From positions 62,271,933-62,335,932 of the forward strand of contig CM043965.1 of the NCBI GenBank assembly GCA_014529385.2: 64,000 bases of DNA, read 5' to 3'. The translations under genes and the position numbers were made by a program. The notes under the pieces were generated by a model. The model worked only from the letters and a program-made list of their open reading frames with translations, was not told where the DNA came from and did no database searches. The DNA is from Adiantum capillus-veneris (Eukaryota > Streptophyta > Polypodiopsida > Polypodiales > Pteridaceae). This document shows, piece after piece, positions 23,506 through 38,500 of the stretch (positions are counted from its first letter, which is position 1; each line of letters begins with the position of its first letter).

Positions 23506-26500
23506 ATTGCGGCTGAAAGACTGTCAGTAACCTACATGAATGATGACCTTGGTCACAAAACACAATGCCCAAGTAAGTATGGCATCTCCCTCAGCCGCCA
23601 TTGTGGGTTTGCAAAGCAGCTCCATCCTTCCATCCTTTTTTCCTCAGTCAATTCTTACCCAGTCCGGACTAAGACGTCTGAAACAAATTATGGCCATGAG
23701 TCATCCAATTCTTCTCCCAGAGCTCTGCCTGCTACTCCAAGGAAACAACATGCTCTTGTCATTGTAAAATTCAAGCAACTAGCCATTGTTTTGAAACTAT
23801 CTTTATCCATGCAGTCGAAGTAACCTGGTGAAGACTTATGTCGCACTCACCAGGCCCTGACACGTCTCTTTATTGGTCTGCACTGTGCTTTTCGGCATAA
23901 GCTCCGAGAAAGTACTGCTGACCTAACAAAGCCAAAACTTCTAAGATCTTTCCTTGGGCTCTTGGATGGAGGCCACTGCCTTTCTTTTTGGCCAGTGGCA
24001 GCCTTGCCACATGATTAGACAACGACTTCCTTACTTCCAACTGAAATTTTTACTCAAGCTCTAGCACCCTACTGATCTTGGTACTTCACACCCTACCAGT
24101 TCCAATGGCGGAGAATGAAATATAAATTCAAAGGCTCAATTTACCTTCATCTAGTATCTTCAAGAATGGAAGACCCTTTGCTCCTGAACTGATTGCTTGC
24201 TGATAAACATCCCCCTTCTTGAGACGTGTTCCTGAAAACTTTGCAGCCCCCCCAGGAACAGACAAAGCTTTCACCACCCCACCAGATGCAATAGCATTAC
24301 TGAATAACTGAAAACTTGACCCTTTGAAGAGGTTGGTTACCTGATTAAAAATGTAATTAAAATTCCCCGTACAGTATCTTTGGCAAGGACAAAAATATAA
24401 AGCGAAATCCACTTACATCCACCAGCTCAAGTCCAAATCGGAGATCTGGTTTATCAGAGCCATAATAGGTCATAGCTTCCTTGTAGGTAAGCCTAGGAAA
24501 TGGGTTCGGAAGCTCCACTCCCTTCACCTCTCGAAAAACCTAAAATTAATATGAAATCATTAGTGTTCTGAAGTGCTTATAAGCTTGCAGGGTAAATTCA
24601 CAATTAATATACATGTCTAATAAGATCTTCATTCAACTTAAGCATGTCCTCGAGAGGAGTAAAAGCCAGTTCCATATCCAGTTGTGTAAATTCAGGCTGC
24701 CGGTCTGCTCTCAAATCTTCGTCACGAAAGCACCTGCACATTATTACAATAAATAATCTTCTTATAACTCAGCAGGCACTTCTTCAGAATGTGAAACAAT
24801 TACAGATACTTCCATCCAACATACTACCTTGCAATCTGGTAATATCGATCAAAACCTGATACCATAAGCATCTGCTTAAAAAGCTGAGGACTTTGTGGTA
24901 AAGCATAGAACTCCCCTGGCTACAAAAGTAGAAATGATAAAGTATCAAAAACAGGTGGTTAAGAAACAAAAGACAGAAGTAAAATATAATTTGTTCAAAA
25001 GAGATTATCACTTCAAAGGGCTTGTCATACAAGGTGGCATTCAAACCAAGTAGCATTATCATCAGGTCTCCTTGTCATAACAGCTTCTAAACATCAAGAT
25101 ATAGCAAAACTTCTTCATTCACAGAAGGAATGTTCCTTTAACAAAACAATACACAAAGCAACATGATACCTGTACTCGGGAAGGAACAAGATAGTCTCGA
25201 GCACCTTCAGGGGTTGATCTTGACAATATTGGAGTTTCAATCTGTAACAAACAAGAATTAAAGCAACTAACTTCGAAACTTGCCTGCTGTTACTATCAAA
25301 AGCATTAGGACACACCTCCACAAAGTCATGTTCATCCTCCAGGAACCGCCTAATTGCTTTGACAACTTTGTGACGTAGTCGCAGGTTTGTATTCATCTGT
25401 GGGCGTCGCAGATCAAGGTGCCGATATCTGACAGTAAACAACTCTGTTTGACAATCCACGAAAACTTCTTGTTTTACAAAAACTTCATTCCATAAATCTG
25501 ATTCAGTTAGAAAATCAGAAATGTTTTCAGCTATACCTGAGTCGAACTTCTTCTGTAATGACGTCTTTGAATTCTGGAGGAGTTGTGATAAGGAACGGTA
25601 AAGCACACCGAACAGAGTTCAATAGCTGTAAGTTTTCTGCAACTACCTACATAAACAAAAGGCCACTTGTAAATTTAAATGGCATCATACTGCACAAAAT
25701 CAGCAAAAGAAATTTAAGTACAGCCGCTCAGCCTGTATCTTCAATGCCTCTCCCCCTTTATAATGCTCGCCAGCTCGATATAAGTATGTCAGATCAATGA
25801 CGGGGACTGCCTATATATGGGTCCAAGCCCAAGTTGGCCAGCCCCAAAAAACATCCAATGACCCAAAATTGGAAAATATGGGGAAAGCCTTAATAAATGG
25901 CACCTGGACAGAAAATGTTCGGCCAGCGAAGGTGGCCCGGCCTGGACAGACAGTGGTAGATGCAGCCTAAATGTGATGCACCTGGGTGGCCAGCCCAGGG
26001 ACCAGGAGCACACTAGCCATACAAGCATGCCCTAACCCTAGATGAAGCAGCAAAGTGGTGTAACTCTTAACAATATGCACAACTGGTTTGGCAGGTAGTA
26101 TGTCGTTTGCATTCATGATGGATTTGTGACGTGAGACGTGATTGCATGGCTATTGCGATTTCCGGGGGTCACACAGTCATTTGACGATTCTCCTACAGGC
26201 CCCATCATGCTCACATCTTTGGGTTACAGTCGAAGCATTTGATATGTTCCACCCGTTGTGCATCAATTTGGTCTACATCCGCGGGATCCAGTTTATACCA
26301 TGATTTGCTGCATTACATTATGGGCCAGCTTCTGATATTCTTGTCGGGGAAGCAGATCTGCCCATTTCGGTTTGCTTTCCCGGCCTGAGAAGAGAGTACC
26401 TCCTGCTGTTGTCCAAGATTGGTCTCAAGATTAGAACAGTCTTGGAGACACCGCACATGGCAGTTTCAGTCGCTGCCAAGGCCCCAAGTATACCTACGGT

Positions 26501-29500
26501 ACACGTTTTGGTTCGGGACACCCACGCTCTCCCGAAGGTAGTCCTACTGCCTAGGGAGAGTGGTGGATGGTTCCCCCAAAGCATGGAGTATTCAGGTCTC
26601 TAGAACCAGTGCTTCATATGCACACAGATGGGCCATCTTGCAAAGGCTTTTCCTCGCAAGATGGCACGTCCTGCGCCATAGACAAAGCCTACCAAGGCTG
26701 GCCAAGCACAAAAGAGACTCAGGTGTCACGTGCACATCTAACCCTATGTGCATGTGGACAAACTACTTCATGACAAGGGTTCAGTCAGTCTAGCCTAGGA
26801 GGTGTTCTGGCACCTTTGTGAGTCTGTTCGCAGACCGTGCATGTCCACACACTTAGAGTAGATGCATATCCTCTGGTTGTACACAACATGATCATCAACA
26901 GTCACATCCGTTGCACCTTACATTGGTATCAGAGCTTTGGCAGTGTCTGTATCACTCAAGGAAAGAACCACAAAAAAAAAAATTTGCTTGTTGCGGTCAC
27001 ACGTAACCCAAGTCCACTTGGGCGTGTCAATTCCTGATCGTGTTTTTGAAAAGTGACAGGAATCCCAAGAAAGAAGGGCTTGTCCAGCCTCCCCTTGTTT
27101 CTCTTTTCACTCATTGAGAGCGGACCGTGCACTTAGCGGCCGGCCAATCGACGTGAGGTGGGAAAAAGCAACCTTGGTGTGAGCGCGAGGCCGCCAAGGG
27201 GTGCGCCCGCGGGAAAGAGAAGAGCTCGGGTAAAGAGAAGATCCTTCTCTAACACAGATTGCAAGCTAAAGAAGAACCTCAAGAACCTCAAGACTCAAGA
27301 ACCCAAGAACCCAAGACCCACAAGAACCCAAGTTCCTCGTGAACTTAAGACCCCAAGACTTCAATGTATGGTCATTACCCGAAGCAGAATGGATACTTCG
27401 CATGGAGGTGATGAGCATGGCAGTGGCGAAGAAGAATTTTCCCCACCAGGAGGTTTTTCTGATCCTCCCCCTTCCCCATCTACGCCAAGGATTGCACCAA
27501 ATCCTATGGAGGCTTTGGTCAAATCGATGATGGACATGATGTTACACCAAGAAGCGCAACGCGTTACCTTGGAGCGTGATCGCCAAGAAAGACAGGAATC
27601 CATGGAATGGGAGCGCCAAGAAAGACAAGAATCCATGGAACGGGAGCGCCAAGACAGACAGGCATCCTTGGATCGCGAGTGTGAGCAAGCGTGCTTGGCG
27701 GCTAAGGAATGAAAAGAAAGAAAAGCAGCAAGAAAGGCAGCTATTGAGCGTGAGTGTGAGCAAGCACGCTTAGCGGCCGAAGAAAGAAAGGTAGCTATTG
27801 AGCGTGAGCGTGAGCGTGAGCGTGAGCGTGAGCGTGAGCGTGAGCGTGAGCGTGAGCGTGAGCGTGAGCGTGAGCGTGAGCGTGAGCAAGCGCGCTTGGC
27901 GGCCGAAGAAAGACAGGCAACTATTGAGCGTGAGCGTGAGCAAACGCGCTTGGTGGCCGAAGAAAGACAGGTAGCTATTGAGCGTGAGGGTGAGCAAGCG
28001 CGCTTGGCGGCCGAAGCAAGAAAGGAGGCGGCCGAAGAGAGACAAGCGCCTTTGGAGGCAGAGCGTGAGGCGCAGAGAGACCAATGCGTGCGAGAGTTGG
28101 TCCGATAGGTTATCACCTCGAAACCCGAGCCGGCCAAAGATATTGGTGGTTCCTCAAGTGGCACAAGCCGAGATTCGAACTCCAACAACCGCGTCACTGA
28201 GAAGTTGACTTTCAGCAAGTATGACAGTAAGATGGATGCTAGTGTTATTCATTCTTGGTTGCATCAATTTAATGCTTATTTTGCGACAACTAAGAAGACA
28301 GGCAATAGCAAGGTTTTGACGGCAACTATGTACATTGCCGGTGATGCCATTAATTGGTACCACGCATGGAAAGAGGCACATTGACCGCGCACCTAGAGGA
28401 AGCCGAGGAAGGCGCGTCCCTTTCTTTCAATTGGGCCGACTTCAAGACAAGCTCAAGGCTCGGTTTATGCCTCCACAGTACCTAGCGCAGTTGAAAGAAG
28501 ATTGCAGCAACATCAAGCAGAATGGTATGCCAATCATGTCTTTTTCTAACTGTGTTTTGTAGCTCGGTACCCAATTACGTAAATCGGATGATGAGCGCAA
28601 AGAGGCTTTTCTTTTCGGGTTGAACGAATATATCAAGTTTGATGTAGAAGTCTTCGACCCCGCGGATCTCAACAAGGCGGTAGCAATTGCTCTCTCCCAA
28701 GAGATGAAGCACAACAAGGGCAAGCCTAAGGAGAACAAGTCGTCTCAAAGTACCTCCCAGACTTCTTAGAACCCTCAGAATGCTAAGAATGGTAAGAATG
28801 GTAAGAACGGTAACTCTTCTAACCAATCTTCCTCTAATTCTTTGGAAAAGAACTCTAACAATAAATCTAAAGGTAAAGCTAAAACACCTGCTAAACCTAA
28901 GCTCACCCCTGATGAAAAAGCCGCAAAAGGAATTATAGGAGGATACATAATAGCAGAAGAACAAGTCATTTATGTAAAGGAAGGTCATTGTTATCAATGT
29001 CACGTCAAGGTCACATTAAAGCGGCTTGTCCTAAGACAGCCCAACTAAAGAACCTAAGGCACCCACAGCAACCACAAGCACTTTAATGAACCAAGTTAAA
29101 TCTTCTCATGTCTCTGACACACACATTGATGAGTCTCCCATGAAGTGTTATGGTCATGTAAAGGGTCAGCGTTTTGTCATATTGTTTTATCCAGGCAGTT
29201 TGCATGATGTGATTAGTGCCTCTCTTGTAGAGAGAGCTCGCCTAGAGGTTAGTCAGACATCTCCTCTCGAGGTGTCAAGCTTCGCTCCCAGTATGGACTC
29301 TCTCATCACACAAGAGTGCCTTGATGTGTTGTTTACAGTTGAACAAGCTTCTTTCCGTAGAAAATTTGTCGTGTTTCCTCTCTTAGGATGTGATATGCTT
29401 TTGGGCATTAGATGATTTCGTGAGCATGACCCTCTCATTGATTGGGAGGATAATACTCTCACATTAAATGCCAAGAGTGACTCTCCCATGGTCATTCGTG

Positions 29501-32500
29501 TTGAGGAGGGTCTGCATTCTTTGCCTCTCATTTCTCATGTGTAGGTAAAGCGTGAATTACACCGAGGAGCACAAGCAGCATTCATCTATGCTACTCCAGT
29601 TACCCAGAGCATTCAGGCTCCAGACAGGTATTCAGCTTTGTTTACCAAGTTTAAGCATCTCTTTTTGCAGGATGATCTTCCACCCCGTCTCCCACCCAAG
29701 CAGCCGGAGGACCATCGCATCGAGCTTACGGAGGGGGCACAACCAGTCAGTAAGGCTCCCTACCGTCTGAACAAGACACAGGAGGAAGAGTTAGAGCGGC
29801 AACTCCAGGAGTTGGTGGCTAGAGGATTCATACGTCCTAGTGTAAGTCCTTTTGCTGCTCCTATTTTGTTTGTCAGCAAGAAGGATGGTTCGTCTCGTTT
29901 GTGTGTTGATTACAGGGCATTGAACAAGATGACCGTCAAGAACAAGTTTCCGATGCCTCGCATTGAGTATATCCTTGATAGGCTCAATGGGGCAAAGGTC
30001 TTTAGCAAGGTCGATCTCAAAAGTGGATACCATCAGGTGAGGGTATTCAAAGGCGACATCTTCAAGACCGCTTTTCGCACAAAGCGAGGGCAATGGGAGT
30101 ATGTAGTTATGCCTTTTGGATTGATAGGTGTCGTGGGTACATTTAACCGTCTCATGGTAGGCCGTTTTGGCGATATGGTTGGTGTATGTGTTCATCTCTC
30201 TTGATGACATTCTCATTTTTTCTGCATCGTGGGAACAACATGAAAGGGATGTAGAAAGGGTATTGACCCATTTGGATGAGTGTCAATTGTACATTGCAGC
30301 TAAGAAATCTGAGTTTTTTCTCACTGAAGTTACTTATCTCGGTTATATCATTTCTGCAGAAGGCGTCAAGCTAGACCCCACGAAGGTGGAACAGGTACGT
30401 AATTGGGATTTGCCCAAAATTGCATATGATGTGCGTTCTTTTCTTGGTTTATGTCAAGATATAGTTCGCACATAGAGAATTTTACACACATTGCCACACC
30501 CATGACTAATGTTTTGAAAGGGATAAAGACTCGCCGTCAGCGCGAGATTTACCCGAGGCAGTCATTGAGGCTTTCGCAGCTCAATAGTGCAAAAAAGAAC
30601 TATTCAGTTTATGATAAAGAACTTTTGTCTGTCATTCACTCTCTTAAGCATTGGAAGCATTTTTTGTATGGTAGAGAGTTTATAGTTCACACACATCACC
30701 AAGCCCTCAAGTGGCTCCAGTCTATGCCTAGTGCACATTGCAGTGATCGCCAAGCACGGTGGTCACAATTTTTTGAGCAATTTGGAGGTTTGATTGAGTA
30801 TGTGCCTGGAAAAGCTAACCCTGTTGCAGATACGTTAAGTTGCAAAGGACAGATTTTGGCTCTTGAGTCAGGATCCACAGTTTCTCTTCAGCGTGTGTCT
30901 TTCAACAGCATTAAGAACTAGTATACGGATTCCGAGTTTGATAAGCAATGGTTGCAAGCTCTTGCTTCCCAAGGGCCAAGCAACTATCTCATTCGTGATG
31001 GTTTGTTGTATTTTCATCAACATCTATGTGTGTTGCCCTCTCTCAGGCAAACCATATTGCATGATGCACGTGACTCTCTCACGGGTGGGCACAGGGGAAT
31101 GAACACCACTTTGGAGAAAATAGAAAGATTCTTTTATTGGCCTAAAATGCGAAAAGATGTGTTTCGTTATGTCACATAGTGCACTATATGTCAAAAGATA
31201 AAAGCTCCTCAAGGTAAGCAGCAAGTCCTCTTGCTTCTGCCGCCTATTCCCGATGGACCTTTTCAAGATATTTCCATGGATTTTGTGACTAACCTTCCAC
31301 CTACTTTGCATTCAAGGAACACTCAATGTTTGACAATTGTTGATCATTTCAACAAGTTTTGCATGTTAATTCCTTGTAAGGCCACAATCACCGCACAAGA
31401 TGTAGCACGGTTGTTTATAAAGCATTGGTTGTCACCAGCGTGTAACTACTATCTATCCTTTTTGTTGATTTCTTTCTTATTATCTATTTACTTTCACTTT
31501 TTGGAAACACCCCTCGGGAAATCTAACTACCCTGCATTGCATAGCTAGTGTGGAACTGTCCAGAGGGAGTCCAGGCCTGAGGGCAAGAGAGCACTAAGGT
31601 TGGACAAAGACTACGGTTAGCCAAAGTGGGGTCATTGACTAGCCAAAGTGGAATCCTTTGCTACACAGCCTACATTTCAGTTCTGGGTGTGGCTCCAGTG
31701 TACAAAGGGGGTCAGAAGACCTAGAAGACCTAGAAAGATACAATGGCAGTATCTCCTAAAATTTAGGTAACTGCTATTTTGGGACCTGAAAATGTGTTTG
31801 CGTCATTACCTCCAGAATGACAAGGAGAACATTTTCTTACTCTGCCATGAAGTCAACTAGGCAACCGGTTGGGAGATTTTTAGGCGGCAACCCCGAAACG
31901 GGAAAATGCTTGTAAATGCGCCAAGTGGCACATTCTGGTGCACTTTCCTCATGCAACAAGAAGTGGCGCTGATTTTTAAGCTGGGAGAGGCTCATTTTCA
32001 GTTTTTGTCACACGTTAAGAGCTATGGAGTGCTTGCTTTCCCTCCTATGTACAGTGCGGTGCCAGGAGTGATGCCCTGCACGCTACGCATTGTCCTCTCT
32101 CTCCCCTATGGCAGTATGTTATGCCCCTCTAGTGGGCTTTTCATTTGACCAATGTACAGTTGTGTGGGTTCATGCGCGATTGCCGAGGCAAGAGCCTCTT
32201 GCACAGGTACTGGATTAGCTAGCGGCTAATCCCCCGCAGGTACAGGTGAATTCGGAGAGGTTTCACGCCAAAAATCTCGTCCGATTCAAAGGTCAAGTAG
32301 CCCTACAGGTGCGGGAGCTTGAGGACTTGCTACGGATGCGACCGGCACGCGAAATGGAGCCCGAAACAGTAAATTACAGCCTGCTGTGTATTTTTGCAGG
32401 TTTAGGGTTTTGGCCCTAAACGGTCCCTAATACCCCCAGGAGGTTCGGGTACGCGAAGGGACCGCTGTACAGGTGATCTGGCGCATTTTCGGGGCTGAAA

Positions 32501-35500
32501 ACAAAGAATTCAGCGTGCTGCAGATTCTCGCCAGGTTTTGCAAAGTGCCCGTATGCGTCGGGAAGGTCATTCAATGCGTGGGAATACTGACTGTGAAGGG
32601 TCCTAGTACAATTATGCTGCCGAAATCGGGCCGGAACAGTTGAAATTCAGCCAAGTTTGTGCGGGGCAGCTTGTAAGGAACCACAGCGTTTATTCCCTCT
32701 TTTAAACAATAAAGAAATACCGAAAGGGACGCCTAAGTTAGGGGCCAATCTGGTGTCGGTCTACTCATACAGGTGCAATCTAGCAGCCTGTATCCCTCTC
32801 CCCTTTGTTGTGTCTTGAAAGTACAGGTAGAATAGACGACTAATAATGGGTGAAAGCTAAATCAAGGTTTGAAGTAAAGTCTACCGCCCTTTTTGAAAGT
32901 ACATGCCGGTTTCATGGTTCCATCCACAGGACTAAATCACTTTTTCCCATAGAAGTGAGCCTTGGTCAGTTTGGGTTTGAAGACACAGGGGATCATAGAC
33001 CAGGCACAGGAAATTGCAATTATGGCTGACAGTCCAGATGATATGACTGAAGAGGTTTCCTCTTCACAGGGTCAACAGACACATGAAGTGGGTGAGTCTT
33101 CAAGACCACCACAGACGGATGATGATATATTCAGGACCCAGTTGGCTACTGTTGTGGCTATGTTCACACAAGTAATGCAGAACCCGAGGTTTTTAGCCTT
33201 TCTGCAACCTCCTCTTCCGTCTCAGCAAGTTGGGTCACTGGATCATATTCAAAAGCCTGTTAAGGCTCGAGCACAGGTGATTCATACTGCATAGTCAATG
33301 GAAACACCTATACACTTGACGGAGAACATGCAGTCTCCACAACCTATGCCTAAGGTGTAGGAACAGGTGGCTGAGATGCCAGTCTTTCAAGCTGTATCAG
33401 TTCAGCCAGCCACTTTTCAGCAGCCTATAGCTGGTTCTAATGGGCAGGGAAGCAACCTACAGGCTATGCAACAAGTCTTCCCACCACCTTCAGTACACCC
33501 TGGCTATTTTGGAGGTGGATCGGTATTCCAAAGCATGGCTGGTCATGCACCTGGAAATCAGTTTTACACGCCAGGAACAGTGTTCGGGGGTGCTCAAACG
33601 ATGATGCCTAACCCCATGTATGGTGTCACGGGCATGCTACCAGGGTTTCAAAGCACTCAGGGCCAATTTGGGATGCCACAGGCAAATTTTGGTATGGCTG
33701 GAATTACAAATCAGCAGCCAAATATGGCATTTCTAGGTCAACTTAATTGCGGTCAGGGAACACAAATGAACACTAACAGTGTTCCCATGTTTCAGTCACT
33801 TCCATATGACAATTTGACGCCGCTGGAGAAGCCAACTCCGTACAAAGAAGGTGGCAAAGGTGTGACTTTCACGACCTTTACAGGGTTTGATGACAGGAAG
33901 AAGGCTCTCTCATTCCTCCAACAGTTTGACAAGGCCTATGCAGGGGGAAACTTTACAGAGGCTTCAAAGGTCCGCAAGGCAGCCGCAGCCACTTTCTTAA
34001 CAGGGAATGCAGGACAATGGTGGACAACTTTATTGCTGCAAGGGCAAGCTCCGTCCACATGGATTTACTTCAAGCAGATTTTTGCAACAGCATGGTTATC
34101 TGATGACTTTGAAGCAGATGTCATGACAGAATGGCACCAGCTTAATGCTGCTACTTGCAAGAATCTAGATGATTACAATCGGAAGTTTTGGAAAGCTCTA
34201 CTTCCAGTGACTTCCTATAGGTTTGTGCCATTGACAGAACAGATTGAAAAATACTGTCGTGGCCTACCCAAAGGATTGAGAAAATACTGCACGAAGACCA
34301 AAGTCACTACTTTGACGCAACTCATCGAGGTAGCAAACACTGGCAATGGTTTGCTCAAGGGAGAAGATTGTGAATTCAATACTTGCGTCAAGGAAGGATC
34401 AGCCAAGAAAAATTCAGCGAAGAAGTATGTTCCCAAGGAGGCTCCGAAAGGGACTCAGGAGCCAGCCAACGCAAGGAAAGACAAAGCTACGGCTGAATCA
34501 GAAAAGGGACCAGCGAAGAAATGGAAAAGACGTTTTCCTCGCAAGTCGGAAGAGCAAAATAAGGTCCTTGGGTCAGAGAACAAATGCTTTATCTGTGAGC
34601 AGCCTGGCCATATTGCTTACAACTATCCTACAAAGAAAAGGCCAGTTGATTCTGAAGACAAGGAGGACACGAAAGGAAAGAAGCCCATGGCTGGTCTAGT
34701 GCCAGATATGGTGGGCGATAAGCCAAATTCAGATGCAAGTGAGCTTTGCAGAGCATGGGGAAAGGTCAGGGATCAAACAGTGCTTATCTTCTTTGATCCA
34801 AGGGCCAAAGCCAACTTCATTTCCCCAGAATTGGCTTCAAAGTTGGGAATCAGACCTGAAGAGATGGGGTATACAACCGAGGCAGATTTGGCATGTCCTG
34901 GCCATACATAGGCTGTGACACCCATCATCGGAAAGTTGCGCCTACATATCCGGTCCTATGTAGATGCTGAAGAATTTTACATCATGCCACTGGACGGATG
35001 TGATGTGTTGTTAGGTATTCCTTGGTTGTTTCGTGTACAGGGAATCATGGATGCCTACAACAAAAAGATCACTGTACAGAGCAGGGGAAAGACTCACATT
35101 CTGGATGTAAAGCTTAAAGGGGAGCCTATTCCCACTGTATCAGCTTCTGCTATTACTTCTGTAATGAAAAAGCATCTTTCTGCGTACTTGGTTTTTGCAC
35201 GTGAAGTGTCAGATTGTGATGAATCAAATTTATCTGTGCTAGATAAAGAAAGGTCAATGTTTTTACGACAGTATAGTGCCTGTTTTTCCGATTCATTACC
35301 GTCTCAATTACCGCCAGAATGACCCGAGGACCATGCGATAGATTTGGTGCCAGGCAGTAGCCCACCAAATAAGCCTCTGTACAGGGTTAGTGCGGCTCAG
35401 CAGAAAGAGATAATGGGCCAAGTACAGGAGCTGTTAGAAAAGGGGTTGATTCAGCCCAGTTCATCCCCATTCTGTTCTCCAGTGTTGTTGGTGTAGAAAA

Positions 35501-38500
35501 AGGATGGCTCATGGCGTATGTGCATCGACTACCGTGCACTGAACAAGAATACCATCAAGAATAGGTTCCCTATACCTAGAATTGATGACATTCTGGACAA
35601 ATTAGAAGGAGCAGCTATGTTTAGCAGGATAGATCTAAAGAGTGGGTACCATCAGATCCGCATTAGATCAGAGGATGTGCACAAGACTGTTTTTAGAACA
35701 ACGTTTGGCCTTTACGAATTTTTAGTGATGCCCTTTGGTCTCACAAATGCTCGTGCTACGTTCAATAGGATGATGGATAGAATTTTCCGTCCACACCAGC
35801 AGTTTGTTGGTACATTCTTTGATGACATGATAGTCTACTCAAAGAATGAAGAGGAGCATAGGCATCACTTGGCCATTGTGTTCAAAGAGCTACGCAGTCA
35901 TAGGTTGCTCATCAATGCAAAGAAAAGTGAATTTTTTCTGGAAGAGATTCATTTTCTCGGACACATTGTCTCAAAGGATGGTGTCAAAATGGATCCTGCA
36001 AAAGTTGAAGCGATCAAGTCATGGCCAGATTTGAAGACGGTGCATGATGTCCGAAGCTTCTTGGGACTATGCTCCTATTACAGAAGGTTTATCCGAAATT
36101 TTGCTGAGATTGCTTCACCTTTACATGCTCTTCAAAAGAAGGCAGTCACCTTTAGATGGACACAGAAAGAGATTTCAGCTTTTAATCTCTTAAAGGAAAA
36201 GATGACTTCAGATCCAGTCATTGTGTTGCCAGATCTTAGGAAGTCATTTGTGGTCCAGTGTGATGCCTGCGGTAGTAGCATTGGTGCAGTGCTAATGCAA
36301 GATGGCAGGGTAGCAGCCTATGAGAGCAGAATTTTGCAAGGGCCAGAGATGACCATGCAGGTCTATGAGAAAGAGTTACTGGCTGTGATTCATGCGCTCT
36401 TAAGTTGGAAACACTACCTGCTAGGTGCAGATTTTGTTGTCCAAACGGACCATCAGACCTTGCGATACTTCTTGACACAGACAAAGTTATCTGAGAAGCA
36501 TATGCGATGGGCAAACATCTTGTCCATGTTCCATTTTCAGATTGTGCATGTGGAAGGCAAGAAGAACGTTGTGGCTGATGCCTTGTCAAGGAAGCCACAA
36601 ATTTCAGCTGTGTCAATTCCTTATCATCATGAACTTGATGATATGAGAGAACAGTATGCCAATGATGAAGATTTTGCAAGGGTCTTCGAGCAGCTAATGG
36701 ATGGACAACGTCATGAACACTATCTTCTCAGAGATGGGTTCATGATGATGCATGGCAAATTGTGTGTCACAAAGCCATTGCGACGCAAAGTTATGGAAGA
36801 GAGTCATGTCCCACCGTATGCAGGGCATCGTGGTATCGATGCTACAGTTAAAGCGGTTGAGACATTCTTCTATTGGCCTACATTGAGAAGAGATGTGGAT
36901 GCCTTTGTGCGAGAATGCCTAATTTGCCAGAAGGTCAAGTTTGACAGGCAAAAGGCACCAGGGTTATTGCAACCACTACCTATTCCAGATAAACCATGGG
37001 AAAGTATTGCTATGGATTTTATATTTGATCTTCTGAGAACGCAGACAGGAAACGATGGTATTCGGACCATTATTTGCAAATTTAGCGAACAGGCTCATTT
37101 TATTCCTGTCACGAAGAAGATAAAGCCAGATCAGATGGCACGCTTGTTTATAAGCAATATTTTCAAGTATCATGGCATGCCACAGTCGATTGTTAGCGAC
37201 CGTGACCCACGCATGACAAGTTTGTTCTGGAGAGGCTTGTTTGAGAATATGGGCACCACGCTCAAATTCTCTTCGTCATTTCATCTTCAAACAGATAGGC
37301 AGTCAGAAGAGGCAAATTCTATTGTCCTAGATCTGCTAAAGTGCTACGTGTCAGAGCATAAAGGAGAGTGGGAGCAATATTTGCCATTGGTGGAGTATGC
37401 ATACAATAATACAGTGCATTCATCAACTGGCAAGGCACCTTTTGAGATAGTTGAAGGTGGCAAGCAAGTTCCTCCCATACTGCATACAAAGGACAAGATA
37501 TTTGAAGCAGATAAGTATGTTCAGGACATGGATGAAATGTACAAAAAGGTCAAAGTGGCCTTGGAAAAGACTCGAGCAAAGCAAAAGAAAGCAGCTAATC
37601 GTCACCTTCGTGAAGTGGTATTTTCACTTGGTGATTGGGTGCTTCTACGCTTTGAAAAGACAAGGTTAAAGAAGATGAAGAGCAAGGAAAGACTGTTTCC
37701 AAAGCTCAGCATGAGTTACTATGGGCCTTTTCAAGTGTGCGACATAATCAGTGATGTTGCATATAGGCTGAAATTGCCTAACAGTTGGAAGATTCACAAT
37801 GCGTTTCATGTGAGTCTTCTCAGACCCTATGTGGGTGATGTGCCAGAAGATATGCCAGCTGAAGATCAGCCGGAAGTCGAGGAACTTGACGAGATCTTGG
37901 TCCCGGAACAGATTTTGGCACATAAAGAAAGGAAAGTGAAAGGCAAGGTTGCTAGGCGTTACTTGGTAAAGTTCAGAAACTATCCACCAATGGATGCTAA
38001 GTGGATGGAAGAAGGTGAACTTGCAGAGTCACCAAGTGTGTTATCACTTTACCTGGAAGCCTTCGATTTGCAACCTACCTTGACCCCTTGAGTTTCAAAG
38101 CTACATGGATTGTCAGTGTGACAATGGCTTCTGAAACAAATGATGTACATGGTATTTAAAGTGACCTCAAATGAAATACCTGTTACATGAATGTTAGAGC
38201 TGTACACATCGTCAGTTTGGCAATTGCTCTTATGGAATGTCCAAAAGTGTGCTTGGTGCTATAGAAGTGAGTATTTCTTGTCAGTTTGTCAAGAATACAG
38301 TAATTGCTTCTATTAAAGAGTACATGTGTAACTGCATTCTTAAACTGTCGGTTTGGGTATGCTCGAAAGTGTTACGGGATCCAGCGTGTACTATAGGACA
38401 GTGGCAAAATGTGTAGCTAGCATTTTGTCATTGGAAAGTTAGTGACTCAAAGCAATGGCAAAGTGCAAAGCTACCACTATGTCATTGGGACAGGGTTCAC

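Noticed and set aside
23308-23572. Minus-strand frames with poly-Gly
   Set aside because: Translation of the C33 tract inside an AspRS intron.
27361-28218. Minus-strand frame rich in Arg-Ser, resembling an SR splicing factor
   Set aside because: It is the antisense shadow of the gagcgt repeat in the gag of element A; no RRM domain and wrong strand.
31906-32148. Open frames repeated at 31.9 kb and 39.1 kb
   Set aside because: They lie in the two LTRs of element B and are copies of the same non-coding sequence.
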